Shown here in pieces: positions 15,921 to 23,647 of a DNA stretch of 64,000 bases. The notes beneath the pieces are model-generated. The model did not search any database and was not told the DNA's origin. It saw nothing but the letters and a program-made list of their open reading frames with translations. Source of the stretch: Mesorhizobium loti (GTDB lineage: Bacteria > Pseudomonadota > Alphaproteobacteria > Rhizobiales > Rhizobiaceae). Numbering within the stretch: position 1 is the first letter of the stretch; each line of letters opens with the position of its first letter. A program made the position numbers and the translations under genes. Location: NCBI RefSeq assembly GCF_013170705.1, contig NZ_CP033334.1, positions 744,001 to 808,000 on the forward strand, read 5' to 3'.

Positions 15921-16970
15921 ATGGTCGACAATCCGTTCTATGGTCCCGAAACGCAGGGCGACTACAAGCTTCACGATCTCGGCAACCTGATCCTTGAAAG
16001 CGGAGAAACGCTACGCGGCGCAAAGCTGGCCTACCGGACCTTCGGAACACCGAACGCCGAGAAGTCCAATGCCGTCCTGGTGACCACCTGGTTCTCCGGA
16101 ACCGGCAAGGTAATGCAGGACGTTTATGTTGGTCCGGACCATGCGCTTGATCCGAACCGGTACTTCATCGTCATCGTGGATCAACTCGGCAGCGGCGTCT
16201 CGTCTTCGCCGCAGAACACGCCCCCACCACAGGCGATGGCGAAGTTCCCGAAGCTCTGCATCGGCGACGATGTCCGCGCGCAGCATCGTATGCTGACAGA
16301 CCTGTTCGGCATCGAACGGCTGGCGCTCGTGGTCGGCGGGTCGATGGGCGGACAGCAGGTCTATGAATGGGCGGTCGTTCATCCGCGGATGGTTGAACGG
16401 GCGGCGCCGATCGCCGCAACCGCTCGCATTTCGCTGCATCAGCAGGTCTTTGTCGAAACGCTGAAGGAGGCGATCACGTCCGACCCGCGCTGGAACAGCG
16501 GCTGGTATGCCTCGGGCCTTGTCGTGCGCGAGGGTATGGACCGAATGGCGCGGATCGTGGCGACACTCGGCCGGTCCACGCAGTTCTACCAAGAGGAGCG
16601 GTGGCGCAGCGTGGTCGGCATGTCGTCGCTGGATGATTTCATCAATGGCGTGATGAAGGCCTATTTCGAGCCGATGGACCCCAATGTCCTATTGTGTGAG
16701 ATGCACAAGTGGCAGCGGGCGGATGTGTCTCGACACGCGGGAGGTGATCTTGCCGCGGCGCTGGCTCGGGTCGAGGCAAGGACGATGGTCATGCCCATCA
16801 GTCATGACGGCTTCTTCCCGCCGCACGAATGCGAGGCCGACTGTCGCCTTGTACCGGGCGCGCTGTTCCGGGTGATCCAGTCGCCCGAGGGTCACATGGG
16901 CCTGAACGGGTTCGAGCCGGGATACATGGAACAGGTGGACCGCCATCTGAACGAGCTGCTCGCCGCCTGA
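15921..16970 (+). CDS. MetX-like alpha/beta hydrolase or acyltransferase
   Basis: 349 residues. It resembles the homoserine O-acetyltransferase branch of the alpha/beta hydrolase fold: KLAYRTFGTPN, ALDPNRYFIVIVDQLGSGVSSSP, the nucleophile elbow VVGGSMGGQQVYEWAV (Ser near 142), the acid region MVMPISHDGFFPPHE and the catalytic His in SPEGHMGLNGF. No signal peptide, so cytoplasmic. The usual metX partner (metW) is absent and the operon context is import, so I favour hydrolysis or acyl transfer on an imported compound over methionine synthesis. The exact reaction cannot be read from the sequence. Confidence 0.8.
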   Translation: MVDNPFYGPETQGDYKLHDLGNLILESGETLRGAKLAYRTFGTPNAEKSNAVLVTTWFSGTGKVMQDVYVGPDHALDPNRYFIVIVDQLGSGVSSSPQNTPPPQAMAKFPKLCIGDDVRAQHRMLTDLFGIERLALVVGGSMGGQQVYEWAVVHPRMVERAAPIAATARISLHQQVFVETLKEAITSDPRWNSGWYASGLVVREGMDRMARIVATLGRSTQFYQEERWRSVVGMSSLDDFINGVMKAYFEPMDPNVLLCEMHKWQRADVSRHAGGDLAAALARVEARTMVMPISHDGFFPPHECEADCRLVPGALFRVIQSPEGHMGLNGFEPGYMEQVDRHLNELLAA

Positions 16971-16995
16971 CGACACTGCAAACCGAGTTTGACCG

Positions 16996-17019
16996 CCCCT
17001 GAGCGCCATCGCTCGGGGG
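16996..17019. promoter_or_regulatory. Intercistronic hairpin before the ABC genes
   Basis: CCCCTGAGCG and CGCTCGGGGG pair over 10 bp (one G-T wobble) around a CCAT loop in the 96-bp gap between the hydrolase and the ATPase gene. No T-run follows, so it is more likely an mRNA processing or stability element than a terminator. Confidence 0.45.
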
Positions 17020-17066
17020 AACGGAGGGGCACGCCCCGATGACCGCGCCGGAGGACGCGCCAGAAG

Positions 17067-17864
17067 ATGCAACCTACTAAAGACAAGGTGCTGAACGTCA
17101 GAGGCGCCACCAAAACCTATATGACTCAGTCGGGCGACGTTCACGCCCTCAAGGACGTCGATCTGACGGTGCGGCCGGGCGAATTCATCTCGGTTGTTGG
17201 GCCATCCGGTTGCGGCAAGACCACGCTGCTCTGGTCAATCGCCGGGCTTCACAAGCTGACCTCGGGCGCGATCGCACTCGGCGAGGCATGGATTACGCGC
17301 CCGCATCCCAGCATCGGCATGATGTTTCAGGAAGCGAACCTCCTGCCCTGGCGGACCATTCGCCAGAATATCGAGCTGCCGTTCGAAATCCGGAGGCAAC
17401 GCCCGGATGCCGCGCGGATCGATACGTTCCTTGAGCGTGTCGGCCTCGGCGGCTTCGGCGACAAGATGCCCCGCGAATTGTCCGGCGGCATGCAGCAGCG
17501 TGCGTCCATCGTGCGCGCACTGGCGAGCGATCCGACGGTGCTCTTGATGGACGAACCGTTCGGAGCCCTCGACGCCTTCACGCGCGATGAGATGAACAAG
17601 CTGGTCGAGGAGATCTGGCTGGAATCCCGCAAGACGGTGATCCTGATCACCCACTCCATCGCCGAGGCGGTGTTCCTGGCCGACAAGGTCTACATCATGA
17701 GCGCGCGCCCGGGCCAGATCGCGCGAATGGTCGATATCCCGTTTCCGCGGCCAAGGTCGCTCGACCTCATGGAGACGCGCGAGTTCTTCGAACTCGTCAA
17801 CATGATCAAGCACGACATCAAGCACCAGCCGTCGGCGAAGCCTGCGGCCGCCATCGCGGGATGA
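17067..17864 (+). CDS. ABC importer ATPase, SsuB/TauB/ThiZ class
   Basis: 265 residues. Walker A GPSGCGKTTLLWSIAGL, Q-loop MMFQEANLLPWRTI, signature LSGGMQQRASIVRAL, Walker B VLLMDEPFGALDA and the H-loop LITHSIAEAVFLAD are all intact. It powers import by the permease and binding protein encoded next. The permease start lies close to its stop codon. This subfamily drives uptake of sulfonates, nitrate, cyanate, thiamin precursors (HMP) or similar small molecules; the ATPase does not reveal which. Confidence 0.92.
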   Translation: MQPTKDKVLNVRGATKTYMTQSGDVHALKDVDLTVRPGEFISVVGPSGCGKTTLLWSIAGLHKLTSGAIALGEAWITRPHPSIGMMFQEANLLPWRTIRQNIELPFEIRRQRPDAARIDTFLERVGLGGFGDKMPRELSGGMQQRASIVRALASDPTVLLMDEPFGALDAFTRDEMNKLVEEIWLESRKTVILITHSIAEAVFLADKVYIMSARPGQIARMVDIPFPRPRSLDLMETREFFELVNMIKHDIKHQPSAKPAAAIAG

Positions 17865-17875
17865 GGAGGTCCATC

Positions 17876-18691
17876 ATGAGCATAACGACCCAGACCGGTG
17901 CCGGCATCGTCGGCGCAACCGGAGTTGCCAGCGGGCTCGGTGGCCAGGGGGCCAAGGAAGTTGCCGCGATCGTCGCCGTGGCTTTACTCGTCATCGGCGG
18001 AAGCGAACTGCTGCTGCGTCTGTTTGAGGTCCCGCAATTCATCCTGCCCACCCCATCAGCCATCGCCAGCGTGTTCGCCTCGGCCGAAATGCCGACGATC
18101 GCGGAACACTATTCCTACACGCTGATCGAGCTCGTGACTGGCTATGCCATCGGCGCGTCGATCGGATTGGTGCTCGCGGCGGTCATCACGCAGTTCCCCT
18201 TCGTGGAAAAGGTAATCACGCCTTACATACTGTTGCTGGTGACCACGCCGATGCTGGCGCTGGTGCCGCTCTTGATCCTGAACTTCGGCTTTGGGTTCAC
18301 CCCGAGGATCATCGCCGTCGGGCTGGCGTCCGGTCCGATGGTGATGATCAACGCCGCCACAGGCTTCCGGCGTGTCGACGCTATGAAGATCGCGCTTGTG
18401 CGGTCTTGCGGCGCCTCGACACTGCAGATCTTCAGCAAGATACGCATTCCGATGGCCATGCCGATGGTGATCGTCGGCCTGATGATCGGGGCTATCTTCG
18501 GCATGATCACCGCCGTCGGCGCCGAGATGTCGGGCGGTGGATTCGGACTCGGCAGCCGCCTGACGACCTATTCCTCAACGCTTCGGATGCCGGAGTTCTT
18601 CGCGTGCATCCTGATCCTCGCAGTCACCGGGATCACGATCTACGCGTTCTTTTTCTGGCTCGGAAAGAGACTGGCCGGCTGGGAAAGCTGA
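17876..18691 (+). CDS. ABC importer permease, SsuC/ThiX class
   Basis: 271 residues from the ATG at 17876, chosen because GAGGAGG precedes it. An ATG at 17861 overlapping the ATPase stop would put that ribosome site inside the gene. About six membrane segments are visible, with the permease coupling loop near KIALVRSCGASTLQIFSKIRIPMAMP (EAA-type, binds the ATPase). It forms a homodimer in the inner membrane. It is followed after 73 bases by its binding protein. Confidence 0.9.
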   Translation: MSITTQTGAGIVGATGVASGLGGQGAKEVAAIVAVALLVIGGSELLLRLFEVPQFILPTPSAIASVFASAEMPTIAEHYSYTLIELVTGYAIGASIGLVLAAVITQFPFVEKVITPYILLLVTTPMLALVPLLILNFGFGFTPRIIAVGLASGPMVMINAATGFRRVDAMKIALVRSCGASTLQIFSKIRIPMAMPMVIVGLMIGAIFGMITAVGAEMSGGGFGLGSRLTTYSSTLRMPEFFACILILAVTGITIYAFFFWLGKRLAGWES

Positions 18692-18764
18692 CCGAGAGGG
18701 CGAAACGCCGCGTTCGACCTGTGCAATGCAATATCGCGGCCCAACCAATATGGGAGGAGACCCT

Positions 18765-19928
18765 ATGGCTCACCAAATGATGACTCGTCGGCGGCTGCTG
18801 CAAATCAGTGCCGGCGGCCTTGTGACCACCACCGTTCTGGGCGGCGGCGTGCTGACCTCGGGCACTGCCGAGGCCAAGCCCTACAATTCGCCCTTCACCT
18901 GGATTTCGCCGCGCGGCACGATCGAGGTGATGGACGACTACCCTTACTGGGTCGCCAAGGAGATGGGTTACTTCGGGGACCTCGGAGTGGATACGGACAT
19001 GGAGCCGGGCCCATCGGACGGGACCGCTGTGGTGAAGTTCCTGGCGGTGCAACAGGCCGACATCGGCTTCCCCTCGCCGGGCGTGCTTTCCTTTGCGGTG
19101 AATGCGGGCATGGACCTCGTCTCGGTCTTCGGTAGCGGCTTCCTCGATCTCTTTAATGTCGCTTTCCGCAAGGGCCAGGCGGTGAAGAATCTGAAAGAGC
19201 TGGAAGGCAAGACCGTGCTACTGGGATCCGCTGCCTGGCAGTCGATCTGCGACCCGATGTTCGCGGCCGTTGGCGTCGACCCAAAGAAGATCACCTATGT
19301 CGAGGCTGGCTGGCCGACCTGGACGACGGCGCTCGCCGGCGGTCAGGGTGACGCATGCCTCGCATGGGAAGGCCTGCGGGCCGATCTGGGCGCAAAGGGT
19401 CTGGACTTCGACTACTGGCTGGGCATGCGCGGCTCGCCCCTGCCCTCGAACTCGCTCGTGGTGCGGCGCGCCGATCTGGAGGATGCCGAGCGGCTGGAGT
19501 TCCTGAAGAAATATCTCAAGGGCTGGGCGATGGGCAGCGAGTTCGCCGACCGCAACCCACGCGCAGCGACTGCCATCGTGTTCAAGGCCCTGCCCACGAC
19601 CAAGGCCAATTATGGTCCCCGTGCGGGCACAGAAAGCCTGATGCAGATCCACCGCACCTTCAAGGGAGACATGACCAAGCGTGCAGGCTGGGGCGAGCAC
19701 AACATTCCGGCCTGGGACAATTTCTTCAAAATCCTCAAGACCATCGGCCAGTCGAGCATCGACATCGAAACCGCGCGCTACGTCACCAACGATTTCATCG
19801 CCGGCGCGAATGACTTCGACAAGGCGAAGGTGCATGCCGACGCCGATGCCTATGCGCTGCCCGAGGACCTTGCAGCGATCGATATGACCGACGTCGAGGC
19901 GAAGTTCTACAGCAACGTGATCAACTGA
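18765..19928 (+). CDS. NMT1/THI5-like periplasmic binding protein, probable Tat substrate
   Basis: 387 residues from the ATG at 18765, which has GGGAGGAGA in front. The N-terminus MTRRRLLQISAGGLVTTTVL is a twin-arginine-type signal, cleaved near TAEA. The body is NMT1/THI5-like: YPYWVAKEMGYFGDLGVD, DGTAVVKFLAVQQADIGFPSPG, LEGKTVLLGSAAW. Family knowledge: such proteins bind HMP, taurine, nitrate or aromatic sulfonates; the ligand is unknown here. Tat export is unusual for this class and suggests folding, possibly with a cofactor, in the cytoplasm before export. It is the last gene of the operon. Confidence 0.88.
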   Translation: MAHQMMTRRRLLQISAGGLVTTTVLGGGVLTSGTAEAKPYNSPFTWISPRGTIEVMDDYPYWVAKEMGYFGDLGVDTDMEPGPSDGTAVVKFLAVQQADIGFPSPGVLSFAVNAGMDLVSVFGSGFLDLFNVAFRKGQAVKNLKELEGKTVLLGSAAWQSICDPMFAAVGVDPKKITYVEAGWPTWTTALAGGQGDACLAWEGLRADLGAKGLDFDYWLGMRGSPLPSNSLVVRRADLEDAERLEFLKKYLKGWAMGSEFADRNPRAATAIVFKALPTTKANYGPRAGTESLMQIHRTFKGDMTKRAGWGEHNIPAWDNFFKILKTIGQSSIDIETARYVTNDFIAGANDFDKAKVHADADAYALPEDLAAIDMTDVEAKFYSNVIN

Positions 19929-20020
19929 CAGGGCTATGCGCCAGTCGCGGCGCGCAGTCCTGTTAACTCGCCGGGCACAGCCTCCCAGTGCCCGGCGAGA
20001 GGTTGCAATCGGGAGCACCG

Positions 20021-20107
20021 TTCGCTGGGCCCCGGCCGCCGCTCCGCTTTCTGACTCACGATCGGATTGGCGAGAACGTGATCCGGCTGACCTATGTTCC
20101 TGCCTGC
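20021..20107 (+). pseudogene. DHFR-like 3'-end fragment, right copy
   Basis: The frame reads FAGPRPPLRFLTHDRIGENV then IRLTYVPA, the C-terminal end of a DHFR-like protein. It matches 13637-13723 at 76 of 87 bases. Most differences are in third codon positions, so it comes from a sister gene rather than a fresh duplication. No 5' part of the gene is present. The rest of 19929-20229 holds only this and the livH scrap. Confidence 0.75.
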
Positions 20108-20161
20108 TCGTTGGCCTCTTCGGCGTCGTGGTCGGACGCCTGGCGCTGTCACGGCTTTTCG
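20102..20161 (+). pseudogene. Scrap of a livH-type permease gene
   Basis: The frame reads LLVGLFGVVVGRLALSRLFG. 53 of 60 bases match the intact livH at 35071-35130 (there read on the minus strand: LIVGLFGVVVERLALSRLYD). It is fused directly to the end of the DHFR-like fragment. The piece is too short to function and shows that this spacer was assembled by illegitimate joining. Confidence 0.7.
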
Positions 20162-20229
20162 GTTCTGATGATACAGCCGACACTGTCCGTCTGTGTGCGG
20201 CAGGCACGGCCTTTGGAGTAGACCCGACC

Positions 20230-20988
20230 ATGACCCTTCCCCGCATCAAACGCGCCTTGATCACCGGCGCCGGAGCCGTCGACGGCATCGGCTTCGCCAT
20301 TGCCCGCCAGCTTGGCAGCACCGGCAACGCCGTGTTCCTCACCGGCGCCAGCGCGCGTGTGCTTGAGCGCGCCACCGAACTTCGTGCCAAGGGCATCGAT
20401 GCCAGGGCCATGGTCGCCGATCTCACCAAGGCCGCCGATGTCGCGCGGCTGCGGGCAGGTGTCGGCGCCATCGACATACTGGTCAACAATGCCGGCATGG
20501 GCTCGCTGGCATCACCCTCGGCCGACAAGGCGTTTCTCGCCATGACCGAGGCCGATTGGGACCGAGGCATCGATGTCAGCCTGAAGACGGCGTTCTTGGT
20601 CACCCATGCGTTCCTGCCGGCGATGATCGAAGCGGGCTATGGGCGCATCGTCAATGTGGCGTCGGTCACCGGCCCGCTGGTGTCTTTCGAAGGTACCTCG
20701 GCCTATTCGGCCGCCAAGGCCGGCATGGTCGGCCTGACGCGCACGCTGGCACTCGAAGTGGCCAGGAGCGGCGTAACGGTGAATGCGGTGGCTCCCGGCT
20801 GGATCGAAACGGGCGCGTCGAGCGAGATGGAACGGACGGCGGCCTTGCATACGCCGCCGGCGCGGGCGGGCCGGCCGGATGAAGTGGCGGCGGCGGTCGT
20901 GTTCCTGGCTTCCGAAGGCGCCAGCTATGTCAACGGGGCTCTTTTGGTGGTCGACGGCGGCAACAGCCTCCAGGAACACAAGGGCTGA
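20230..20988 (+). CDS. Short-chain dehydrogenase/reductase (FabG-like)
   Basis: 252 residues from the ATG at 20230; the longer open frame upstream runs through gene debris. It has the classical SDR layout: cofactor loop ITGAGAVDGIGFAIA, NNAG motif (ILVNNAGMGS), catalytic Ser in VNVASVTGPLVSFEG, YxxxK as AYSAAKAG, and the C-terminal ending ASYVNGALLVVDGG. A tetrameric NAD(P)-dependent oxidoreductase of a carbonyl or alcohol is expected. The substrate is unknown and it has no operon partner on its strand. Confidence 0.92.
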   Translation: MTLPRIKRALITGAGAVDGIGFAIARQLGSTGNAVFLTGASARVLERATELRAKGIDARAMVADLTKAADVARLRAGVGAIDILVNNAGMGSLASPSADKAFLAMTEADWDRGIDVSLKTAFLVTHAFLPAMIEAGYGRIVNVASVTGPLVSFEGTSAYSAAKAGMVGLTRTLALEVARSGVTVNAVAPGWIETGASSEMERTAALHTPPARAGRPDEVAAAVVFLASEGASYVNGALLVVDGGNSLQEHKG

Positions 20989-21090
20989 AGGTCGGCCGGC
21001 CCTTGCCGCCCTTGCGCCAAGCAGTGGAACCAAACCGCCTGGCGGCGGTTTTCCCCTCGAAGGGACCGCGGACCTCAAGGGTGCGGAACA

Positions 21091-21297
21091 ATGTACGACC
21101 ATCTGGAACTGGAACTGGCGAGAGCCAGGCAGCGCGTCAAGCGCGCGGAATTATTTCTCACGCGAGCGAATGCAATGCTGGACGAGGAGCGTGGCGTCGG
21201 CATCAGCCTGGCCCTGTGCTGCCGGATCAGATCCGAGCAAAAACGTGTGACTGAAGCGCGTTCGCGCCTGCGCCAAATCGATCCCACCACACACTGA
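21091..21297 (+). CDS. Small charged helical protein (68 residues), unknown
   Basis: The frame starts at an ATG at 21091 and reads MYDHLELELARARQRVKRAE, then LFLTRANAMLDEERG. It is strongly helical and charged with a heptad-like spacing of Leu and Ala. I recognise no family. A second tiny helical ORF follows 7 bases later, suggesting a pair. No strong ribosome site is seen. It could be a real small protein or chance. Confidence 0.4.
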   Translation: MYDHLELELARARQRVKRAELFLTRANAMLDEERGVGISLALCCRIRSEQKRVTEARSRLRQIDPTTH

Positions 21298-21304
21298 TTG
21301 TGCC

Positions 21305-21478
21305 ATGACCATGATGCCCTCCGAAAAGAGTGCCGCATATCGCGCCGCAAAGCTTGCCGTGCTGCGAAAGCTGATGGTGAAGCATATCGAGCGCACCGAT
21401 GCCCAAGCGCGGAGTGTCGAGCAGGCGCTGGCGGTATTGGCTGAAGCGACTGCCCAGGCTCGCGGCGCGCATCGGTAG
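21305..21478 (+). CDS. Very small helical ORF (57 residues), unknown
   Basis: From the ATG at 21305 to TAG at 21478: MTMMPSEKSAAYRAAKLAV, then LRKLMVKHIERTDAQARSVE, ending AEATAQARGAHR. It is Ala-rich and amphipathic, tandem with the 68-residue ORF. No homology is recognised. The tandem placement and similar character are the only arguments for it being translated. Confidence 0.35.
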   Translation: MTMMPSEKSAAYRAAKLAVLRKLMVKHIERTDAQARSVEQALAVLAEATAQARGAHR

Positions 21479-21584
21479 CATCGCCGCCGCCGTTCCGGAC
21501 TGTCCCACAAGGGACGCGGAAGCTCGCTCTTCAAGGAAGGGTGGGGCGATCGCGGTCGCGCGGAGCGTGTCGTTGCAATCGCCC

Positions 21585-22382
21585 TCAGGACGCCTTGGCC
21601 AGAAAACCCTGGTAATCCGACTTGGCCTGCAGCAGGCGCAGCACATTCTCGCGTGATCCCCGCACATGGGCACGGGCCAGGGCGCCGGCCCGTGCGGTGT
21701 CCCCGGCGCAGATCGCCTCGACAATCTCGGCATGCTCTTCGCGGGCGATCTTCCATTCGTCGAGCCACAACAATTCGGTCCAGACATAGTGCTGGCACTT
21801 GTCGAGGATGCCGCACAGCATGCCATGCAGCATGGCGTTGCCGCTGATCTGCGCAATGACGCGGTGCAGGTCGATGCCGACCTCCAGTTCCTGGAATTTT
21901 TCCCTGGTGGTGCGGTCGGGAATGGCGGCCAGCCGCTCGCATTCCGCCAGCATGGCACGGAGCCGTGCCTTGTCCTTCTCGGTCGCGGCGGCGGCCGCAA
22001 GTTCGGTCGCATGGCCGTCGAGGAGTTCGCGGATGTCGAAAGCCTCGCGGAACATGTTGATGTCGAACTCGGTGACGACATAGCCCTGGCGCGGCCGGCC
22101 GGTGACGAGGCCGTCGCGTTCGAGGCGGTTGAAGGCTTCGCGCACCGGCGTGCGGCTGACATTGAGCCTGACCGCGATATCGTTCTCGGTGACGCGCGAG
22201 CCGGGTGGAATCTGACCGGTCACGATCATCGCCTTGAGCGAGGAATAGACAGAGTCGCGCAGCGTGTTTTTGGTTTCCTTGGCCAAGTCCGTTTCCAGTT
22301 CTCCGGTCTTTCCGCCGGAAGTCGATGTGGTCTCATAGCTGTATTCAAAGTCGGCTCGATTTGCCACGCCCTGGCACCGCAT
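21585..22382 (-). CDS. GntR-family regulator with FCD ligand domain
   Basis: 265 residues. The winged helix-turn-helix is at about 40-105 (LRDSVYSSLKAMIVTGQIPPGS, then VSRTPVREAFNRLERDGLV). The FCD domain follows with the metal-binding histidines in GIDLHRVIAQISGN, REEHAEIVEAI and ARAHVRGSRENV. FCD proteins typically bind small organic acids and release a TTGTnnACAA-like operator. It is divergent from the ABC/gamma-glutamyltransferase operon, with a perfect palindrome TTGTATACAA between them. It is the likely repressor of that operon and of itself. An N-terminal extension of about 35 residues before the DNA-binding domain is longer than usual. Confidence 0.92.
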   Translation of the reverse strand: MRCQGVANRADFEYSYETTSTSGGKTGELETDLAKETKNTLRDSVYSSLKAMIVTGQIPPGSRVTENDIAVRLNVSRTPVREAFNRLERDGLVTGRPRQGYVVTEFDINMFREAFDIRELLDGHATELAAAAATEKDKARLRAMLAECERLAAIPDRTTREKFQELEVGIDLHRVIAQISGNAMLHGMLCGILDKCQHYVWTELLWLDEWKIAREEHAEIVEAICAGDTARAGALARAHVRGSRENVLRLLQAKSDYQGFLAKAS

Positions 22383-22459
22383 CCTCCCAGCCCTCCGTCA
22401 AGGGCTCCCGGCGATGCCGAGCGCTGTTGACATCGCTGACCGCCAAGCTACACTCAAAA

Positions 22460-22469
22460 TTGTATACAA
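22460..22469. promoter_or_regulatory. GntR(FCD) operator palindrome, site 1
   Basis: TTGTATACAA is a perfect palindrome 53 bases before the binding-protein start and 78 bases before the divergent GntR start. It fits the FCD-type consensus (TnGTnnACnA). A near copy occurs upstream of hyuA at 63871-63880. Confidence 0.6.
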
Positions 22470-22521
22470 AATAGCATGCGAAATCAAAAATAATGGGAAC
22501 ACCGGTTGGAGAGCCGAAAAA

Positions 22522-23562
22522 ATGAACAGGATCAGAAGCGTTAGCGTTGTTGCGGTTGCCGCCCTCATGGCGGCCGGCGCGGCCCCCGCCATGGCGGGCG
22601 ATACCATCACCGTGGCCTCATGGGGCGGCACCTATCAGGAGGCGCAGACCAAGGCCTTCTTCAATCCGACCGCCGACGCGCTCGGCATCACCATCAAGCA
22701 GGACACCACCAACGGCCTCGACGACGTGCGCCTGCAGGTGACCGGCAATGCGGTGAAATGGGATATAACCGAACTCGGCGCCGACGAATGCGCGCGCGGC
22801 TCGAAGGAAGGCCTGTTCGAGAAGCTCGACTTCGGCATCATCGACAAGAGCGGCATCAACCCGAAGCTGGTGCATGACGACTGGGTCGGCATTTCCTATA
22901 CCTCGGTCGTCCTCATCTACCGGACCGACGTCTTCGGCGACAAGGGTCCGAAGACCTGGGCCGACTTCTGGAACGTGGAGAAATTTCCGGGGCGGCGCGC
23001 GCTGAGCGGCAGCCAGTCGACCGAGACGCTGAGCGTCGCCGCACTCGCCTCTGGCCTGCCGATCGACAAGGTCTATCCGGTCGACATCGACGGCGCGCTG
23101 AAATCCGTCGACAAAATCCGCGGCCATGTCGATGCCTGGTGGACATCAGGCGCGCAGGCGATGCAGCTGGTCAAGGATGGCGAAGTCGACATGGCGAGCA
23201 TCTGGAACGGCCGCGCCGGCACGCTGAAGAAGGAAGGCGCGCCGGTCAGCTTCTCCTTCGACCAGGGCGTGCTCACCGCCGACTGCATGGTCATTCCCAA
23301 GGGCGCCAAGAACAAGGAAGCCGCCATGAAGGCGCTGGCGATGTTCGTCAGCCCGCAATTGCAGGCCAATCTGCCGCTCTATGTCGACAATGGCCCGGTG
23401 AACGAGAAGGCTTTCGAGACAGGCAAGATCCCGCCGGAGCGGATCAAGGACATCAACTCGTCGCCCGAAAACGTCAAGAAGCAGGTGCTGCAGGACGCCG
23501 AGTTCTGGCGTGACAATCTGGTGGAGGCGACGGAGAAGTTCAACAATCTGATCCAGCAATAG
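22522..23562 (+). CDS. Spermidine/putrescine-type periplasmic binding protein
   Basis: 346 residues from the ATG at 22522, which begins the signal peptide MNRIRSVSVVAVAALMAAGA, cleaved after AMA. The mature part starts DTITVASWGGTYQEAQTKAFF, the PotD/SBP_bac_8 opening, and continues with KWDITELGADECARG and WNVEKFPGRRALSG. It delivers substrate to the PotABC-type importer encoded downstream. Given the gamma-glutamyltransferase in the same operon, a gamma-glutamyl amine or amino-acid derivative is a plausible ligand (inference). It is first in the operon, after the GntR operator. Confidence 0.9.
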   Translation: MNRIRSVSVVAVAALMAAGAAPAMAGDTITVASWGGTYQEAQTKAFFNPTADALGITIKQDTTNGLDDVRLQVTGNAVKWDITELGADECARGSKEGLFEKLDFGIIDKSGINPKLVHDDWVGISYTSVVLIYRTDVFGDKGPKTWADFWNVEKFPGRRALSGSQSTETLSVAALASGLPIDKVYPVDIDGALKSVDKIRGHVDAWWTSGAQAMQLVKDGEVDMASIWNGRAGTLKKEGAPVSFSFDQGVLTADCMVIPKGAKNKEAAMKALAMFVSPQLQANLPLYVDNGPVNEKAFETGKIPPERIKDINSSPENVKKQVLQDAEFWRDNLVEATEKFNNLIQQ

Positions 23563-23585
23563 GCCGCGGCCGGACCCGAACCACG

Positions 23586-23621
23586 GCAGGGCGGCGCATG
23601 ATGACACAGAACCCGCCCTGC
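23586..23621. promoter_or_regulatory. Hairpin after the binding-protein gene
   Basis: GCAGGGCGG and CCGCCCTGC form a perfect 9-bp stem with an 18-base loop in the 85-bp gap between the binding-protein and ATPase genes. There is no T-run. Such hairpins commonly protect binding-protein mRNA and raise its level over the membrane parts. Confidence 0.45.
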
Positions 23622-23647
23622 TTGCGCCGCCCCCTCACCAGGAGACG

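Noticed and set aside
9590..20229. Genomic island integrated at tRNA-Arg
   Set aside because: The patchwork region does follow the tRNA, but no integrase, no duplicated tRNA 3' end and no mobility gene is visible. Recombination between paralogous fragments explains the right part better.
19218..20603. Long minus-strand open frame across the SDR and binding-protein genes
   Set aside because: Antisense to two well-recognised genes and to gene debris; composition is shadow-like.
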